Positions 42,481 through 50,553 of a DNA stretch of 64,000 nt are shown here, piece after piece; positions within the stretch are counted from its first letter, which is position 1; every line of letters starts with the position of its first letter. The stretch is taken from contig CBDATO010000003.1 of assembly GCA_965199805.1 (NCBI GenBank), forward strand, positions 620,001 to 684,000, given 5' to 3'. The stretch comes from DATAZK01 sp965199805. GTDB taxonomy: Bacteria > Actinomycetota > Actinomycetes > Frankiales > Frankiaceae. Position numbers and translations under genes: made by a program. Under the pieces are notes generated by a model. That model did no database searches. It was given only the letters and a program-made list of their open reading frames with translations, and was not told the DNA's origin.

Positions 42481-44268
42481 TCATGCCGCGCCGCGAACCA
42501 CTCGTTGAGCCGTACGCGGCCGGCGGGCGCCCGGCCGCCTGGGCGGCACCGGCTTGGCCTGTTTGGCCTCATCGGCGCAGGTGAGCAGCTCGTCGGCGTG
42601 GCCCTGCGCGAGCCGGCTCTCCGCGACACCGCCGAGCATGCGTGACAGCTCACGCACCCGCTCGGGGCGCTCCAGCAGGCGGACGGTGCTGTGCTGGACG
42701 CCCGTGCTGCCTTCCTGGAGCTTGCGGACCAGCAGGTGCTGATCGGCGAACGCGGCGACCTGCGACAGGTGGGTGACGCAGACGACCTGGGCGTGCTCGG
42801 CGAGCCGCGCCAGGCGGCGCCCGATCTCGCTCGCCGCCTCCCCGCCGACACCCGCATCCACCTCGTCGAAGACCATGGCCTGGGCGTCGGAGCCGCCGGC
42901 CAGCACGACCTCGAGGGCGAGCACGATCCGCGACAGCTCGCCGCCGGACGCCGCCCGCGACAGGGGCCGCAGGGCGACCCCGGTGCCCGCCGAGAAGAGG
43001 TACTCCACGTCGTCGGCGCCGTCCGGACCTGACTCCGCCGCCGCGGTCACGACCACGTCGAAGACCGCGGAGGGCATGGACAGCGCATCCAGCTCGCCGG
43101 TGACCCGGGCGGCCAGCCGGCCGGCGCCGTCGCGGCGCGCTTCGGACACCTCCCGTGCGTGGGCCAGCATCTGCTCGCCCAGCCGGAGCTCGGCAGCCGC
43201 GAGCTCGGCCGCCCGCTCACCGCCGCCGTCGAGGTCGAGCAGCCGCAGCCCGGCCTCGGCGGCCCACCGCAGCACGCCGTCGACGTCGGTGTTGTGGGGG
43301 CGGCAGAGCCGGTTGAGCTCGGCACGACGTGCCTGCGCCGCCTCCAGCCGCGGCCCGTCCGACTCGACCCCGTCGACGTAACTGCAGAGATCTCCCACCA
43401 GCTCGGTGGTGAGCATGCAGACCTCGTGGGCCCGCAGTGCCAGTGACCCGAGCTCGGGGTCGGCGGCCGCCGCGGCGTCGAGTGCCCGGGCTGCCTGCAC
43501 GAGGCCGGCCAGGGCGCCGCCGTCGTCACATCCCGCCACTGAGGCGTCGGAGCCGACCATCGCCGTACGCGCCGCGTCGCCGGCACAGCGCAGCTCGTCG
43601 GCAGCACCGAGGCGGACGAGCTCGCGATCCAGCTCGACGTCCTCCGCCGGCAGCGGTGCGACCCGCTCGACGTCGGCGAGGCCGAGCCGGAGCATCTCCA
43701 CCTCACGGGCGCTCTCGGCCTCGCGGGACTGCAACAGCTCGCGGGAGGTGCGCACCTCGAGCCACTCGGCGCGGGTCCTGCGGTAGGACTCCAGCGGCGC
43801 CAGGACGGGCGGACCGACGAAACGGTCGAGCGCGGCGCGCTGCGCGGCCGTGTGCTTCAGCCGCAGCTGACCGGACTGCCCGTGCAGCGCCAACACCCCG
43901 CCGACCAGCTCGGCGAGCACCCCCACCGGCACGGCGCGACCACCGACATAGGCCCGGGAGCGCCCGTCGACCGAGACCGTGCGGGTGATGAGCACCGATC
44001 CGTGCTCGACGACACCGCCCAGCTCAGCCGCCCGCTCGGCCAGCGCACTGCCGGGTGGTGCCTGCAACCGGGCCTCGACGGCCGCACAGGAGTGGCCGGC
44101 GCGGACGGCACCCGGATCACCCCGGCCGCCCGCGAGCAGCCCGAAGGCCTTGATGACACTGCTCTTGCCCGCGCCGGTCTCACCGCTGAGCACGGTCAGG
44201 CGTGGGTGCAGCTCCAGGACGGCCTCGTCGATCGAACCCAGGCCGCAGATGCGTACCTCTTCGAACAT
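42481..44268 (-). CDS. recN: DNA repair ATPase RecN
   Basis: 595 residues. Walker A SGETGAGKSSVIKAF near residue 29, long coiled-coil middle, then ABC signature RAASGGELSRIVLALEVVLA and Walker B MVFDEVDAGVGG. An SMC-like protein for double-strand break repair. The basic, proline-rich C-terminal tail (PPRRPGARRPRTAQR) is longer than usual. Ten bases follow nadK. The 102-bp gap to pyrG has no steA/steB genes. Confidence 0.96.
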   Translation of the reverse strand: MFEEVRICGLGSIDEAVLELHPRLTVLSGETGAGKSSVIKAFGLLAGGRGDPGAVRAGHSCAAVEARLQAPPGSALAERAAELGGVVEHGSVLITRTVSVDGRSRAYVGGRAVPVGVLAELVGGVLALHGQSGQLRLKHTAAQRAALDRFVGPPVLAPLESYRRTRAEWLEVRTSRELLQSREAESAREVEMLRLGLADVERVAPLPAEDVELDRELVRLGAADELRCAGDAARTAMVGSDASVAGCDDGGALAGLVQAARALDAAAAADPELGSLALRAHEVCMLTTELVGDLCSYVDGVESDGPRLEAAQARRAELNRLCRPHNTDVDGVLRWAAEAGLRLLDLDGGGERAAELAAAELRLGEQMLAHAREVSEARRDGAGRLAARVTGELDALSMPSAVFDVVVTAAAESGPDGADDVEYLFSAGTGVALRPLSRAASGGELSRIVLALEVVLAGGSDAQAMVFDEVDAGVGGEAASEIGRRLARLAEHAQVVCVTHLSQVAAFADQHLLVRKLQEGSTGVQHSTVRLLERPERVRELSRMLGGVAESRLAQGHADELLTCADEAKQAKPVPPRRPGARRPRTAQRVVRGAA

Positions 44269-44278
44269 GCGTGCGACA

Positions 44279-45184
44279 CTACGTCAGGCCGCCGACATTT
44301 CGCGAGCGGCCGCGCCAGCCCTCGACCGGAAGGTCGAACTTGCGCACCAGCCGGTCGGTGAACGGCGCCGGGTGCAGCCGGGCGAGGCCCACCGGCACCT
44401 GACCCGAGGTCACCTCGAGCCGTGCGCCCGCGGGCACGGGTGCATTGCGCCGGCCGTCGCAGCCGACCACCGCGTCGCTGGTGCCCGGGACGACCTCGAT
44501 GGCGACGGTGGCGTCCTTGCTCACGACGAGCGGGCGGGCGAAGAGGGCGTGCGCGCTGATCGGCACCACCATCAACGCTTCGACCTCGGGCCAGACCACC
44601 GGTCCCCCGGCGCTGAACGCGTATGCGGTCGAGCCCGTCGGGGTCGCGCAGACCACCCCGTCGCAGGCCCAGCGCGACAGCGGGCGCCCCTCGATCTCGA
44701 GGACGCACTCGACCATCCTGCCGCGGCCGTCCTTCTCCAGCGCCGCCTCGTTGAGCGCCCAGCCGCGCCAGGTGATGGCGCCCGCCTCGCGGACGCAGAC
44801 GTCGACGGTCATGCGCTCCTCGACGTCGTAGTCGCGTTCGACCACGCGCTCCACGACCGACACCAGCGCGTCGGGCTCGGCCTCGGCCAGGAAGCCGACG
44901 TGGCCCAGGTTGACCCCGAGCAGCGGGGCCCGGTGCGGGCGCGCCAGCTCGGCGCCCCGCAGGATGCTGCCGTCGCCGCCGAGTACCAGGACGAGCTCGA
45001 CGCCCTCGGCAGCCGCGTTGCCGGCCTCCACGACATCGGAGCAGGACAGGTCGAGCGCACCCGCCTCGTCCGCGAGCACCCGCGGGGAGAGTCCCGCCGC
45101 GGTCAGCATGTCGAGCACCTTCTGCACCGACTCCTGCGCTGCGAGTCGGCGCGGATGCGCGACGACCAGGATGTCGCGGCTCAT
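44279..45184 (-). CDS. nadK: NAD kinase
   Basis: 301 residues. VLVLGGDGSILRGAEL is the GGDG motif, NLGHVGFLAEAE the NE/substrate region, and ATPTGSTAYAFSAGGP the conserved C-terminal motif. Phosphorylates NAD to NADP using ATP or polyphosphate. Overlaps tlyA by 4 bp. Confidence 0.97.
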   Translation of the reverse strand: MSRDILVVAHPRRLAAQESVQKVLDMLTAAGLSPRVLADEAGALDLSCSDVVEAGNAAAEGVELVLVLGGDGSILRGAELARPHRAPLLGVNLGHVGFLAEAEPDALVSVVERVVERDYDVEERMTVDVCVREAGAITWRGWALNEAALEKDGRGRMVECVLEIEGRPLSRWACDGVVCATPTGSTAYAFSAGGPVVWPEVEALMVVPISAHALFARPLVVSKDATVAIEVVPGTSDAVVGCDGRRNAPVPAGARLEVTSGQVPVGLARLHPAPFTDRLVRKFDLPVEGWRGRSRNVGGLT

Positions 45185-46002
45185 GCACGCTCCTCGTCCG
45201 GTTCGGTCGCCACTACCGCGTGCAGCACGCTATCGCTCAGGGTGGACGCTCCTCGGGCCAGCCACAAGACGAACTCGACATTGCCCGCAGGACCCGGTAA
45301 CGAACTCCGTACCAGTCCCCGACTTCCGAGGCCGAGTCCGGCGGCCGCGTCGGCCACCTGCCGGACGGCCCGCGCGCGCACCTCCGGCTCGCGCACCACC
45401 CCGCCTTTGCCGAGCGCCTCGCGACCGACCTCGAACTGCGGCTTGACCAGGACGACAAGGTCACCGTCCGGCACGACGCAGCCGGCGAGTGCCGGGAGCA
45501 CCAGCCGCAGCGAGATGAACGAGAGGTCGGCGACGACGACGTCCACCTCCCCGCCGACGTCCGGCGCGGTCAGGTGACGCACGTTGGTCCGGTCGTGGAC
45601 GGTCACGCGCGGGTCGTTGCGCAGCCGCCACAGCAGCTGGCCGTAACCGACGTCGACGGCCACCACTTCGCGGGCCCCGGCCCGCAGCAGCACGTCGGTG
45701 AAGCCGCCCGTCGATGCCCCCGCGTCGAGACAGCGGCGTCCGGCCACCGTCAGCGGGGGCGACCCGACGGCGAAGGTCTCGAGCGCACCCGCCAGCTTGT
45801 ACGCGCCCCGCGACGCGTATCCCGGGTCGTCGGCGGTGCTGACCTCGATCGCCTCGGCGGGCGCGACGCCGCGGGCGGGCTTGCGCGCCTCCTGCCCGCC
45901 CACCGTCACGCGGCCGGCCTCGATGGCGACGGCGGCCTGCTCACGGCTGGGGAACAGGCCGCGGCGGACGAGCTCCCGGTCGAGCCGGATGCGTGGCGGC
46001 AC
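45181..46002 (-). CDS. tlyA: rRNA 2'-O-methyltransferase TlyA
   Basis: 273 residues, GTG start. The N-terminal S4 domain (RLDRELVRRGLFPSREQAAV) is followed by an FtsJ-like methyltransferase with SAM motif CLDAGASTGGFTDVLLRAGA. TlyA methylates 16S and 23S rRNA cytidines and its loss gives capreomycin resistance in mycobacteria. The KDKE-type catalytic residues (K in YASRGAYKL, D in VVADLSF, K in VLVKPQFE) are visible. Confidence 0.96.
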   Translation of the reverse strand: MPPRIRLDRELVRRGLFPSREQAAVAIEAGRVTVGGQEARKPARGVAPAEAIEVSTADDPGYASRGAYKLAGALETFAVGSPPLTVAGRRCLDAGASTGGFTDVLLRAGAREVVAVDVGYGQLLWRLRNDPRVTVHDRTNVRHLTAPDVGGEVDVVVADLSFISLRLVLPALAGCVVPDGDLVVLVKPQFEVGREALGKGGVVREPEVRARAVRQVADAAAGLGLGSRGLVRSSLPGPAGNVEFVLWLARGASTLSDSVLHAVVATEPDEERA

Positions 46003-46029
46003 AGGCGTGGGTCGGTCGAGGAGCCCGGG

Positions 46030-46233
46030 TCAGCCGCGCCCGGGCGTGCCGGCGCCGTCGAGCGCCTTCCGCAGGTGCGTGTCGATGTGAGCGAAGACCT
46101 CGGCGTGCCGGTCGAGCGGCACACCGGGCAGCGACTGCAGGGCCGCCTCGGCGTCCTGCAGCGGATCCGGCGCTGCGGACGGGGGCTGCGGCGTGGCCTG
46201 CGGTCCAGGAACGGCCGGCCGCGGGTGGCTCAT
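46030..46233 (-). CDS. Small conserved protein upstream of tlyA
   Basis: 67 residues from ATG 46233 (MSHPRPAVPGPQATPQPPSA), proline-rich at first, then a helical part (DAEAALQSLPGVPLDRHAEV, FAHIDTHLRKAL). Short proteins of this shape precede tlyA in many Actinobacteria; function unknown. Overlaps the upstream phasin-like gene by 4 bp, so it is translated in the same operon. Confidence 0.7.
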   Translation of the reverse strand: MSHPRPAVPGPQATPQPPSAAPDPLQDAEAALQSLPGVPLDRHAEVFAHIDTHLRKALDGAGTPGRG

Positions 46234-46718
46234 GACGGGTCCTGCGGGTCCGGCTCGGCGACCGGGGACGTGGGTGTCGCCGGTCCGCCGGCGACCCGCC
46301 GGCCGGGTGCCCGCTTCGCCGGCGAACGCTTGGCCGGCGCCTTGCGTGCGGCCTTGGTGGCCCGCTTGGTCGGGAGCGCCGGAGCGCCGGGCGGCAGCTC
46401 GACGGCGTCGGCCTCCTTCTGCAGGGTGGCCAGCTCGGTCTCCAGGTCGGTGATCCGTTGCGCGAGGGCGGCGATCTCCTCCGACGTCGCCAGGCCGAGG
46501 CGGGTCAGGGCACGGTCGACCTCGTAGCGGATGAGCGCCACCACGGTGTCGCGGTTGTTGCGGCTCGTCGTGAGCAGGTCGTCGGCGAGCCCGCTCACCT
46601 GCTCGGCGGTCGCCTCGCCGGAGGAGACCAGCGCCTTGGCGGCATTCACGGCCCGCTGCCGGGTCACCTCGGTGACGCCGCTGGCCAGCGAGAGGTAGTT
46701 CTTCACTGCGTCGAACAT
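46230..46718 (-). CDS. Phasin/PhaF-like helical protein
   Basis: 162 residues from ATG 46718, preceded by GAAGGAG. A long amphipathic N-terminal region (FDAVKNYLSLASGVTEVTRQ) leads into a coiled coil (ITDLETELATLQKEADAVEL) and a histone-H1-like Lys/Ala/Pro tail (RATKAARKAPAKRSPAKRAP). This is the organisation of PhaF-type phasin or nucleoid-associated proteins; DNA binding by the tail is plausible. Confidence 0.78.
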   Translation of the reverse strand: MFDAVKNYLSLASGVTEVTRQRAVNAAKALVSSGEATAEQVSGLADDLLTTSRNNRDTVVALIRYEVDRALTRLGLATSEEIAALAQRITDLETELATLQKEADAVELPPGAPALPTKRATKAARKAPAKRSPAKRAPGRRVAGGPATPTSPVAEPDPQDPS

Positions 46719-46830
46719 CCACGCTCCTTCTGCCGCCCGGCGCGCGTCTTCCGTCGGGCCGAACGCTATCGCGCGCCGATGCAGCCGCGTCGGCTGCGAC
46801 GCGGGTGCCGCGGTGGCAGACTCTGCTGCG

Positions 46831-47217
46831 ATGGCGACGAAGCAGGAGTGCGAAGCCGCATTGCGACGGCTCGTCCGGCGTCTCGACGCCGTCGAGGAAT
46901 CGTTGCGCCGACGGCACGCGCCCGAGCGCACCGTCAGCTGCCGCGTCCCGGATCTGCAGCTGTGCTTCTCCGGCCGGCTCCACAACGGTGCCCTCACCGG
47001 TCTGACCGACATCGCCGACGAGGCGCGCGGCGGACGCGCACCGGGCGCCGATGCACAGATCCGGCTCACCATGTCGAGCGACGACCTGGTGGCGGTCAGC
47101 GACGGTGCCCTGCCCGTCTCCGAGGCGTGGGCTGACGGCCGGGTCAAGGTGGAGGCGAGCGTGTTCGACCTGCTCAAGATGAGCGGCCTCGCGCTCACCC
47201 GCCAGCTCGACGGCTAG
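46831..47217 (+). CDS. SCP2-like sterol/lipid-binding-fold protein
   Basis: 128 residues from ATG 46831. The C-terminal half fits the SCP2 fold: ADAQIRLTMSSDDLVAVSDG, then WADGRVKVEASVFDLLKMSG. Family members bind hydrophobic ligands; the ligand here is unknown. It is divergent from the phasin-like gene and convergent with the HAD gene, whose stop it overlaps by 4 bp. Confidence 0.8.
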   Translation: MATKQECEAALRRLVRRLDAVEESLRRRHAPERTVSCRVPDLQLCFSGRLHNGALTGLTDIADEARGGRAPGADAQIRLTMSSDDLVAVSDGALPVSEAWADGRVKVEASVFDLLKMSGLALTRQLDG

Positions 47218-48308
47218 CCCGCGAAGGCCTCGCATCCGGCCGGGACGTCGCCACTGACCCCGTGGACCGGGTGGCCGCCGTCGAGCCGGGCCCAGTACAG
47301 CGCGAGTCCGGCGCGCACGGCGTCGAGCCCGTCGTCGGCTGCCTGCCCTGCCGGGTCACCCGTCCCGTCCGACGACCAGCGCAGGGCGTCACCGTCGACA
47401 TCCACCCGCCAGCTGCCGCACCGGGCAGTCCGGGCGTCATCCGCCGGCTCCAGGTCGACGGAAGGCGCAGCCACGAGCAGCGCACGCAGGTCGGCGCCGA
47501 CGAACGTCGGCCGGTGCACGGCCTCGGCGGACAACAGGTCGTCGACCTGGCTGACCCCGGTGAGGACGAGCAGCGACGGGACGCCCGCGCGATTGGCACC
47601 TTCGATGTCGGTGTCCAGCCGGTCGCCGATGACCAGCGGGTCCTTCGCCCCGTTCCGGATGATCGACTCCTCGTGCAGCGCCCGCTCCGGCTTGCCGGCG
47701 ACCTGCGGGGTCGCCTTCGTGGCGGCACGGACGAAGGCCACCGTGGCACCGGCACCAGGGAGCAGGCCGCGCTCGGTCGGCACGGTGGCGTCGGTGTTGC
47801 TGGCGACCCACAGCGCGCCGGCGAAGACGGCGAGGACGGCCTCCGCCAGCCTCGCGTACGTGATCTCCGGGTCGTAGCCCGTCACCATCCCGGCGGGCTG
47901 CTCGTCGGCACGCTGCACCGGGGTCAGCCCGCGCTCGGTGACCGCGAGCCGAAGGCCTTCACCGCCTGCCACGAGGACGCGGCTGCCGGCGGGCAGCTGC
48001 TGCTCGAGCAGCCGGGCGGCCGCCTGCGCGGACGTCGCGACCTCCTCGACGGTCGCGTCGACGCCTGCCGCGCGGATGCGCTCGACGACCTCCTCCGGGG
48101 CACGCAGCGCGTTGTTCGTGACGAACGCGACCCGCATGCCGCGCTCGCGGGCCTCACGCAACGCGTCGGCGGCATGGACCACCGGATCGTGTCCGCGATA
48201 GACGACGCCGTCGAGGTCGAGCAGCGCGACGTCGTAGCGCTCGGCCAATGTTTGCCCGTCCGGCGTGGTGTCGGGTGCGGTAGTGGGTTCGGTGTCGCTC
48301 GCGGTCAC
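47214..48308 (-). CDS. HAD-IIA phosphatase (NagD/PGP type)
   Basis: 364 residues, GTG start. Motif I LLDLDGVVYRG, motif II FVTNNA and motif IV PLVIGDRLDTDIEGA show the NagD-like HAD-IIA group. The C-terminal ~80 residues (about 285-364) are an extra domain not in minimal NagD. Likely dephosphorylates a sugar phosphate or glycerol phosphate; in mycobacteria the neighbour of tlyA is a glycerol-3-phosphate phosphatase (Rv1692), which suggests the same activity here. Confidence 0.9.
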   Translation of the reverse strand: MTASDTEPTTAPDTTPDGQTLAERYDVALLDLDGVVYRGHDPVVHAADALREARERGMRVAFVTNNALRAPEEVVERIRAAGVDATVEEVATSAQAAARLLEQQLPAGSRVLVAGGEGLRLAVTERGLTPVQRADEQPAGMVTGYDPEITYARLAEAVLAVFAGALWVASNTDATVPTERGLLPGAGATVAFVRAATKATPQVAGKPERALHEESIIRNGAKDPLVIGDRLDTDIEGANRAGVPSLLVLTGVSQVDDLLSAEAVHRPTFVGADLRALLVAAPSVDLEPADDARTARCGSWRVDVDGDALRWSSDGTGDPAGQAADDGLDAVRAGLALYWARLDGGHPVHGVSGDVPAGCEAFAG

Positions 48309-48778
48309 GCGTCGTCCTCTGCTGGTCCGGTGAGGGGCTCCCCCGTGATGGAGGCGAGGGCAGCCCGTGCTGCCCGGAGCTGCCGGGTGTAGGCGGGCAG
48401 ATCGGGTCGCATCGCCGCGGCCAGCGCGAGGTGCTCCACCGCCCCCGACAGGTCACCGAGCTTGCGTGACGCGAGCCCCAGCCCGAAGTGGGCGTAGTGG
48501 TCGGCCGGGTCGTCCGCGACGAGCACGCCGAAGTTGTCCGCCGCCTCGCCGTAACGGTGCGCGTCGAACTGCGCCCGGGCGAGGATCTCCCGAAGGCTCC
48601 GTGACGCGGGCTCCGCGGCGACGGCATGCGTGAGCACCTGGACCGCCGCGTCGGCATCGCCCCCGGCCAGCAGATCCCGGCCCCGGACGTACCAGTCGTA
48701 GAGGTCGCCACCAGGGGTGCCGTCGGGCGGTCCGCTGAGCTCGCCGTCGTCGTCCGGCACATCGGTGGGGTCAACCAC
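48305..48778 (-). CDS. Tetratricopeptide-repeat protein
   Basis: 157 residues from GTG 48778 (MVDPTDVPDDDGELSG). At least three TPR-like helix pairs: YDWYVRGRDLLAGGDADAAV, ILARAQFDAHRYGEAADNFG and HYAHFGLGLASRKLGDLSGA. A protein-interaction scaffold of unknown partner. Overlaps the phosphatase start by 4 bp. Confidence 0.82.
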   Translation of the reverse strand: MVDPTDVPDDDGELSGPPDGTPGGDLYDWYVRGRDLLAGGDADAAVQVLTHAVAAEPASRSLREILARAQFDAHRYGEAADNFGVLVADDPADHYAHFGLGLASRKLGDLSGAVEHLALAAAMRPDLPAYTRQLRAARAALASITGEPLTGPAEDDA

Positions 48779-48825
48779 GGTCGCGAGCTCCCGCTGCTGC
48801 TGGGGCGGAGCCCTACCATCCGGAC

Positions 48826-50115
48826 ATGGCTTCGCAACCTGTACCGAACACTCCGGTGCCGCCCGGACTGGTGTTGCAGCCGTTTCGCGCATTGCGCTTC
48901 GCCGCTGAGGGAGCGTCGCTGGCCGCGCTGACCAGTCCACCGTACGACGTCATCGACGAGCGCGAGCGCGCCGAGCTGGCCCGGCGCGATCCGCACAACG
49001 TCGTGCGCCTGATCCTCCCGGAGGAGCAGCCCAACCGGCGCAGCCGCTATGCGGTGGCGGCGCAGCTGCTCGCCGAATGGCAGGCCACCCGGGTGCTGGA
49101 GCTGGACCCGGAGCCGGCGCTCTACGTGTACGAGGAGAGCGAGCCCGGCGGACATGTGCAGCGCGGCCTCGTGGGCGGGGTCGCGCTGGCCCAGCCCGAT
49201 GCGGCGATCGTCCTGCCGCACGAGGACACGATGGCGGGCCCGGTGAGCGACCGGCTGGCCCTGACCGAGGCGACCGGCGCCAACCTCGAACCGATCTTCC
49301 TGGTGTACGCCGGTGGTGGCGCCGCCTCCGGCGTGGTGGCGGGGGTGGACGACCGGCCGGTCCTCGTCGACACGACCACCGACGACGGGATCCGGCACCG
49401 GCTGTGGGCCGTCACCGACCCGGGCGAGCTGGCGGCCATCGCGGCGGACCTGCTGGAGCGGCGGGCGACGATCGCGGACGGCCACCACCGGTACGCCAAC
49501 TACCTGCAGTACCAGGCCCAGCGGCGCGCGGAGGGCGCGGGTGACGGGCCCTGGGACTTCGGGCTGACGCTGCTGGTCGACACGAGCACCTTCGGGCCGC
49601 AGGTGCACGCGATCCACCGCGTCGTCCCGACGCTGGCGCTGTCGCAGGCGGTGGAGCAGGCCCGGAGCGCCTTCACCGTCACCCGCCTGCGCGCCGGCCG
49701 GGAAGACCTGCTGACCGAGCTCGCCCGCGCCGGGGAGTCCGGACCCGCCTTCGTACTCGCCGACGAGAACGAGGCCTGGCTGCTGACGCAACCCGACGCG
49801 GCGGCCGCGGACCGGGCTCTGCCCGCGGACCGCTCGACGGCCTGGCGATCGCTGGACGTCTCGCTCGCGCATCACTTCCTCATCCGGCAGGTGTGGCAGC
49901 TGACGGACCGGGAGGACGTCGTGGAGTTCCGCCACGACGTGCCCGCCGCGCTGGCCGCGGCCGGCACCACGGGGACGGCACTGCTGCTGAACCCGACGCC
50001 GGTCGAGGCCGTGGCAGCCGTCGCCGAAGCCGGCGACCGGATGCCACGCAAGTCCACGCTCTTCACGCCGAAGCCCCGCACCGGCCTGCTCATCCGCCTA
50101 TTGACCGTCGGCTGA
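48826..50115 (+). CDS. DUF1015 family protein
   Basis: 429 residues. The opening PFRALRF and SPPYDVIDERERAELARRDP, ADGHHRYANYLQYQ in the middle and KSTLFTPKPRTGLLIRLL at the end are all DUF1015 hallmarks. Often annotated as a SerC-linked or uncharacterised protein; proposed roles include a kinase-like or hydrolase activity, unproven. Divergent from the TPR gene, with 47 bp between starts. Confidence 0.92.
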   Translation: MASQPVPNTPVPPGLVLQPFRALRFAAEGASLAALTSPPYDVIDERERAELARRDPHNVVRLILPEEQPNRRSRYAVAAQLLAEWQATRVLELDPEPALYVYEESEPGGHVQRGLVGGVALAQPDAAIVLPHEDTMAGPVSDRLALTEATGANLEPIFLVYAGGGAASGVVAGVDDRPVLVDTTTDDGIRHRLWAVTDPGELAAIAADLLERRATIADGHHRYANYLQYQAQRRAEGAGDGPWDFGLTLLVDTSTFGPQVHAIHRVVPTLALSQAVEQARSAFTVTRLRAGREDLLTELARAGESGPAFVLADENEAWLLTQPDAAAADRALPADRSTAWRSLDVSLAHHFLIRQVWQLTDREDVVEFRHDVPAALAAAGTTGTALLLNPTPVEAVAAVAEAGDRMPRKSTLFTPKPRTGLLIRLLTVG

Positions 50116-50490
50116 TTCCGCCGGCTCGTCCAGCTCGGTGACGCGGTCGACCTCGATCTCGACCCTGGTGGCGGTGCGACCGCCGGTACGGAAGAACCGC
50201 CGGCGTATCGCGCCCGTCACCGTGAGCGGCAGACCGATGGGCCAGCCGAGCGCACGGTCCTGCATCTCGTCGTCCAGGGCGACGCAGTCGAGCAGGTCGC
50301 TGCCCGCCGGGCCTGAGCGCCCGGCCCCGCGCGGCACGCGCAGGGTCCAGCGCACGACCGGGACGCCGCCGGCCAGCTCGCGGCGCTCGGCCGGCTCGGT
50401 CAGCGTGCCGGTGAGGAAGACGGCGTTGCCGCCGACAGCACTCGTGGACGGTGAGGACTGCAATTCAGAGGACTGCAATTCAGAGGACAT
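50098..50490 (-). CDS. Single-stranded-DNA-binding-like OB-fold protein
   Basis: 130 residues. NAVFLTGTLTEPAERRELAG then VVRWTLRVPR and GLPLTVTGAIRRRFFRTGG follow the strand order of SSB OB folds, but the C-terminus lacks the acidic-phenylalanine tip of true SSB. The N-terminus is a tandem duplication (SSELQ twice). It is convergent with DUF1015 and overlaps it by 18 bp. Probably a paralogue of SSB, not the main replication protein. Confidence 0.78.
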   Translation of the reverse strand: MSSELQSSELQSSPSTSAVGGNAVFLTGTLTEPAERRELAGGVPVVRWTLRVPRGAGRSGPAGSDLLDCVALDDEMQDRALGWPIGLPLTVTGAIRRRFFRTGGRTATRVEIEVDRVTELDEPAESADGQ

Positions 50491-50553
50491 GCGAGCAGCT
50501 TGGCCGGGGCCCGGCGGCCCCGGCCGCTCCCGCGACCGGGCTGTGGACGAGGG

